DNA of 64,000 nucleotides from the NCBI RefSeq assembly GCF_022808615.1, contig NZ_JAKZKS010000001.1, positions 124,001 to 188,000 on the forward strand. The letters run 5' to 3'. The notes under the pieces are model-generated. The model was not told the DNA's origin. It searched no databases and saw nothing but the letters and a program-made list of their open reading frames with translations. The translations under genes and the position numbers were made by a program. This DNA is from Bacillus sp. FJAT-47783 (GTDB taxonomy: Bacteria > Bacillota > Bacilli > Bacillales > Aeribacillaceae). Of the stretch, positions 62,733-64,000 are shown one piece after another (within the stretch, counting starts at the first letter, position 1; every line of letters begins with the position of its first letter).

Positions 62733-63707
62733 TTACAACCACACCTCAATATAGATTCCTAAAATGGCAAATACAAGGCCCATCGACCAAAATGTAGCGA
62801 CAACGCGCCATTCAGACCAACCTAACAATTCATAATGGTGATGGAGGGGACTCATTTTAAATACACGTCTCCCCGTTGTCTTAAATGAAATGACTTGGAT
62901 AATGACGGACAGTGTTTCGATGACAAAGACACCACCAATAATCACTAATAATACTTCAAGCTTTGTTAAAATGGCGACAGTGACGATAGCTCCTCCAAGC
63001 GCAAGCGAGCCTGTATCTCCCATAAACACTTTCGCTGGATGTGCATTAAATACTAAAAACCCTAGTACAGCACCGACAACGGCTACTGAAAAAATCGCTA
63101 CGTCATACTGCCCTTGGTTCCAAGCTAAAACTGCATAAGCACCAAAGGCAACTGCCGCAGTGCCTGATAATAAACCATCTAATCCATCCGTTAAGTTCAC
63201 GGCGTTAGAGCCACCAACAAGCATGAAAATAATTAAGAGTACGTAAGCCCAGCCAAGATCAAAGGACCAATCAGTACCTGGCAATCGAATTTCTGATGAA
63301 AATCCGTATTGCTGAAACACTAAATAAAAAATGATCGCAATAATGACTTGACCGATAAGCTTTTGTTTTGACGTAAGCCCTAAATTTCTTTTCATGACGA
63401 CTTTAATAAAGTCATCTAAAAACCCTAGTAAACCGTATCCGAATGTGACGAAAAGTAATAAATACATTTCAACACTTAGTTCAGAAAATTTATTCGTCAT
63501 GACTAGTGTCGTCACAATAATGGAGGCAATAATCATGATTCCGCCCATCGTAGGTGTTCCGGACTTCTTTTTGTGAGATTTCGGCCCTTCCTCACGAATA
63601 CTTTGACCGAATTTTAATCTCCGCAAGAATGGAATAAAGATCGGTGAAAGTAATACACTAATTAAAAAGCTGGTGATAATCGTAAATAACATCACTTGCT
63701 CAAGCAT
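62733..63707 (-). CDS. mraY: Phospho-N-acetylmuramoyl-pentapeptide transferase
   Basis: Ten-helix membrane enzyme forming lipid I on undecaprenyl phosphate. [16 protein letters not shown] is the first cytoplasmic motif, [10 protein letters not shown] holds catalytic aspartates, [12 protein letters not shown] and [19 protein letters not shown] the others, and PLHHHYE the C-terminal histidine motif. Length 324. GGAAGGGGG precedes the ATG. Confidence 0.98.
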   Translation of the reverse strand: MLEQVMLFTIITSFLISVLLSPIFIPFLRRLKFGQSIREEGPKSHKKKSGTPTMGGIMIIASIIVTTLVMTNKFSELSVEMYLLLFVTFGYGLLGFLDDFIKVVMKRNLGLTSKQKLIGQVIIAIIFYLVFQQYGFSSEIRLPGTDWSFDLGWAYVLLIIFMLVGGSNAVNLTDGLDGLLSGTAAVAFGAYAVLAWNQGQYDVAIFSVAVVGAVLGFLVFNAHPAKVFMGDTGSLALGGAIVTVAILTKLEVLLVIIGGVFVIETLSVIIQVISFKTTGRRVFKMSPLHHHYELLGWSEWRVVATFWSMGLVFAILGIYIEVWL

Positions 63708-63816
63708 CGATTTTTCCCCCTTCCACCGAACCTTCTACCTTTGATTTGACGTCTGTTTGTACGTCTATATATATTTTCACCATATGTTTCGGCATATCAA
63801 TCCATTCCACTTTCAT
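63700..63816 (-). CDS. Possible 38-residue peptide between murE and mraY
   Basis: An ATG frame preceded by AGAGGAG runs [20 protein letters not shown] and ends eight bases inside mraY (TGA). It has no recognised relatives. The ribosome site is good but close to the ATG, and codon use looks coding-like. It may exist to couple translation of murE and mraY, or be a chance frame. I found no corresponding gene in the remembered B. subtilis order. Confidence 0.35.
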   Translation of the reverse strand: MKVEWIDMPKHMVKIYIDVQTDVKSKVEGSVEGGKIDA

Positions 63817-63846
63817 TTTCTCCTCTTTCTAACTCCTTAAAAAAGA

Positions 63847-64000
63847 TTATTTTGATTTACATTGTACTTGTTTAACAGCTTTTAAAGCCACTTCTTTATC
63901 ATCAAACTCGAGTGTTTGATTACCTATTTGCTGATACGTTTCATGTCCTTTTCCAGCAATCACAATGCAATCACCTTTTTTCGCATTCGAAACGGCAAAT
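63847..64000 (-). CDS. murE: UDP-N-acetylmuramyl-tripeptide synthetase MurE, C-terminal fragment
   Basis: Only the last 50 codons are inside the window; the start lies beyond the right edge. The visible part reads [16 protein letters not shown] followed by [10 protein letters not shown], the conserved C-terminal Mur ligase segment of MurE. The gene precedes mraY as in other Bacillaceae. The residues that choose diaminopimelate or lysine are outside the window. Confidence 0.93.
   Translation of the reverse strand, partial: FAVSNAKKGDCIVIAGKGHETYQQIGNQTLEFDDKEVALKAVKQVQCKSK

Overview
The window is a chromosomal segment of an endospore-forming Firmicute, most likely a member of the Bacillaceae related to Bacillus. 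The evidence is the gene order, which follows the Bacillus subtilis pbpB/dcw to prkC region almost gene for gene; the spoIIGA-sigE-sigG, spoVE, divIVA and remA genes; AT-rich DNA; frequent TTG and GTG starts behind strong GGAGG sites; and S-box, T-box and PyrR leader RNAs. I cannot name the species. Nearly everything is on the minus strand; rqcH is the only clear plus-strand gene.

Layout from left to right (transcription mostly runs right to left). 1-12.3 kb: prkC (cut by the edge), prpC, rlmN, rsmB, fmt, def, priA, coaBC, rpoZ, gmk, remA and yloC, a tightly packed run for signalling, RNA modification, translation initiation, replication restart, CoA and GMP synthesis. 12.4-17.1 kb: a calcium-type P-type ATPase gene, divergent from rqcH (ribosome-associated quality control). 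17.1-19.6 kb: a non-collinear island with a hydroxyisobutyrate-dehydrogenase-family gene, a decayed stretch, and a lone ctaB behind a perfect FNR-type box. 19.6-27.1 kb: an assimilatory sulfate and siroheme operon (yezD-cysH-cysP-sat-cysC-sir-DUF3906-cobA-sirB) under a SAM riboswitch, with an intrinsic terminator between yezD and cysH. 27.2-39.1 kb: the complete ten-gene pyr operon with three PyrR attenuators. 39.1-45.7 kb: rluD, lspA, a ylyA-like gene, T-box-controlled ileS, divIVA and ylmH. 45.7-51.3 kb: ylmG, sepF, ylmE, ylmD, ylmC, then sigG, sigE and spoIIGA with recognisable sigma-F and Spo0A-type promoters. 51.4-52.6 kb: a CtaG-like membrane protein and a folded intergenic element. 52.6-64 kb: ftsZ, ftsA (with a sigma-H promoter), sbp, ylxX, ylxW, divIB, murB, murG, spoVE, murD, mraY and the C-terminus of murE.

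How it works together: sat, cysC, cysH and sir take sulfate to sulfide, while cobA and sirB supply siroheme for sir. The pyr operon makes UMP from bicarbonate, glutamine and aspartate. The dcw part makes lipid II and the division ring, and the sporulation sigma genes sit beside the division genes they redirect. RqcH and YlmH are both linked to rescue of stalled large ribosomal subunits.

The observations most worth checking are the S-box/yezD/terminator arrangement, the swap to a ferredoxin-type sulfite reductase with loss of sirC, the FNR-type box before ctaB, the D97E change in RqcH, the 34-bp perfect palindrome after rqcH, the folded element before ftsZ, the pair of related short intergenic repeats, and the Spo0A box inside the divIVA promoter. 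I saw no CRISPR array, prophage, insertion sequence, rRNA or tRNA gene.
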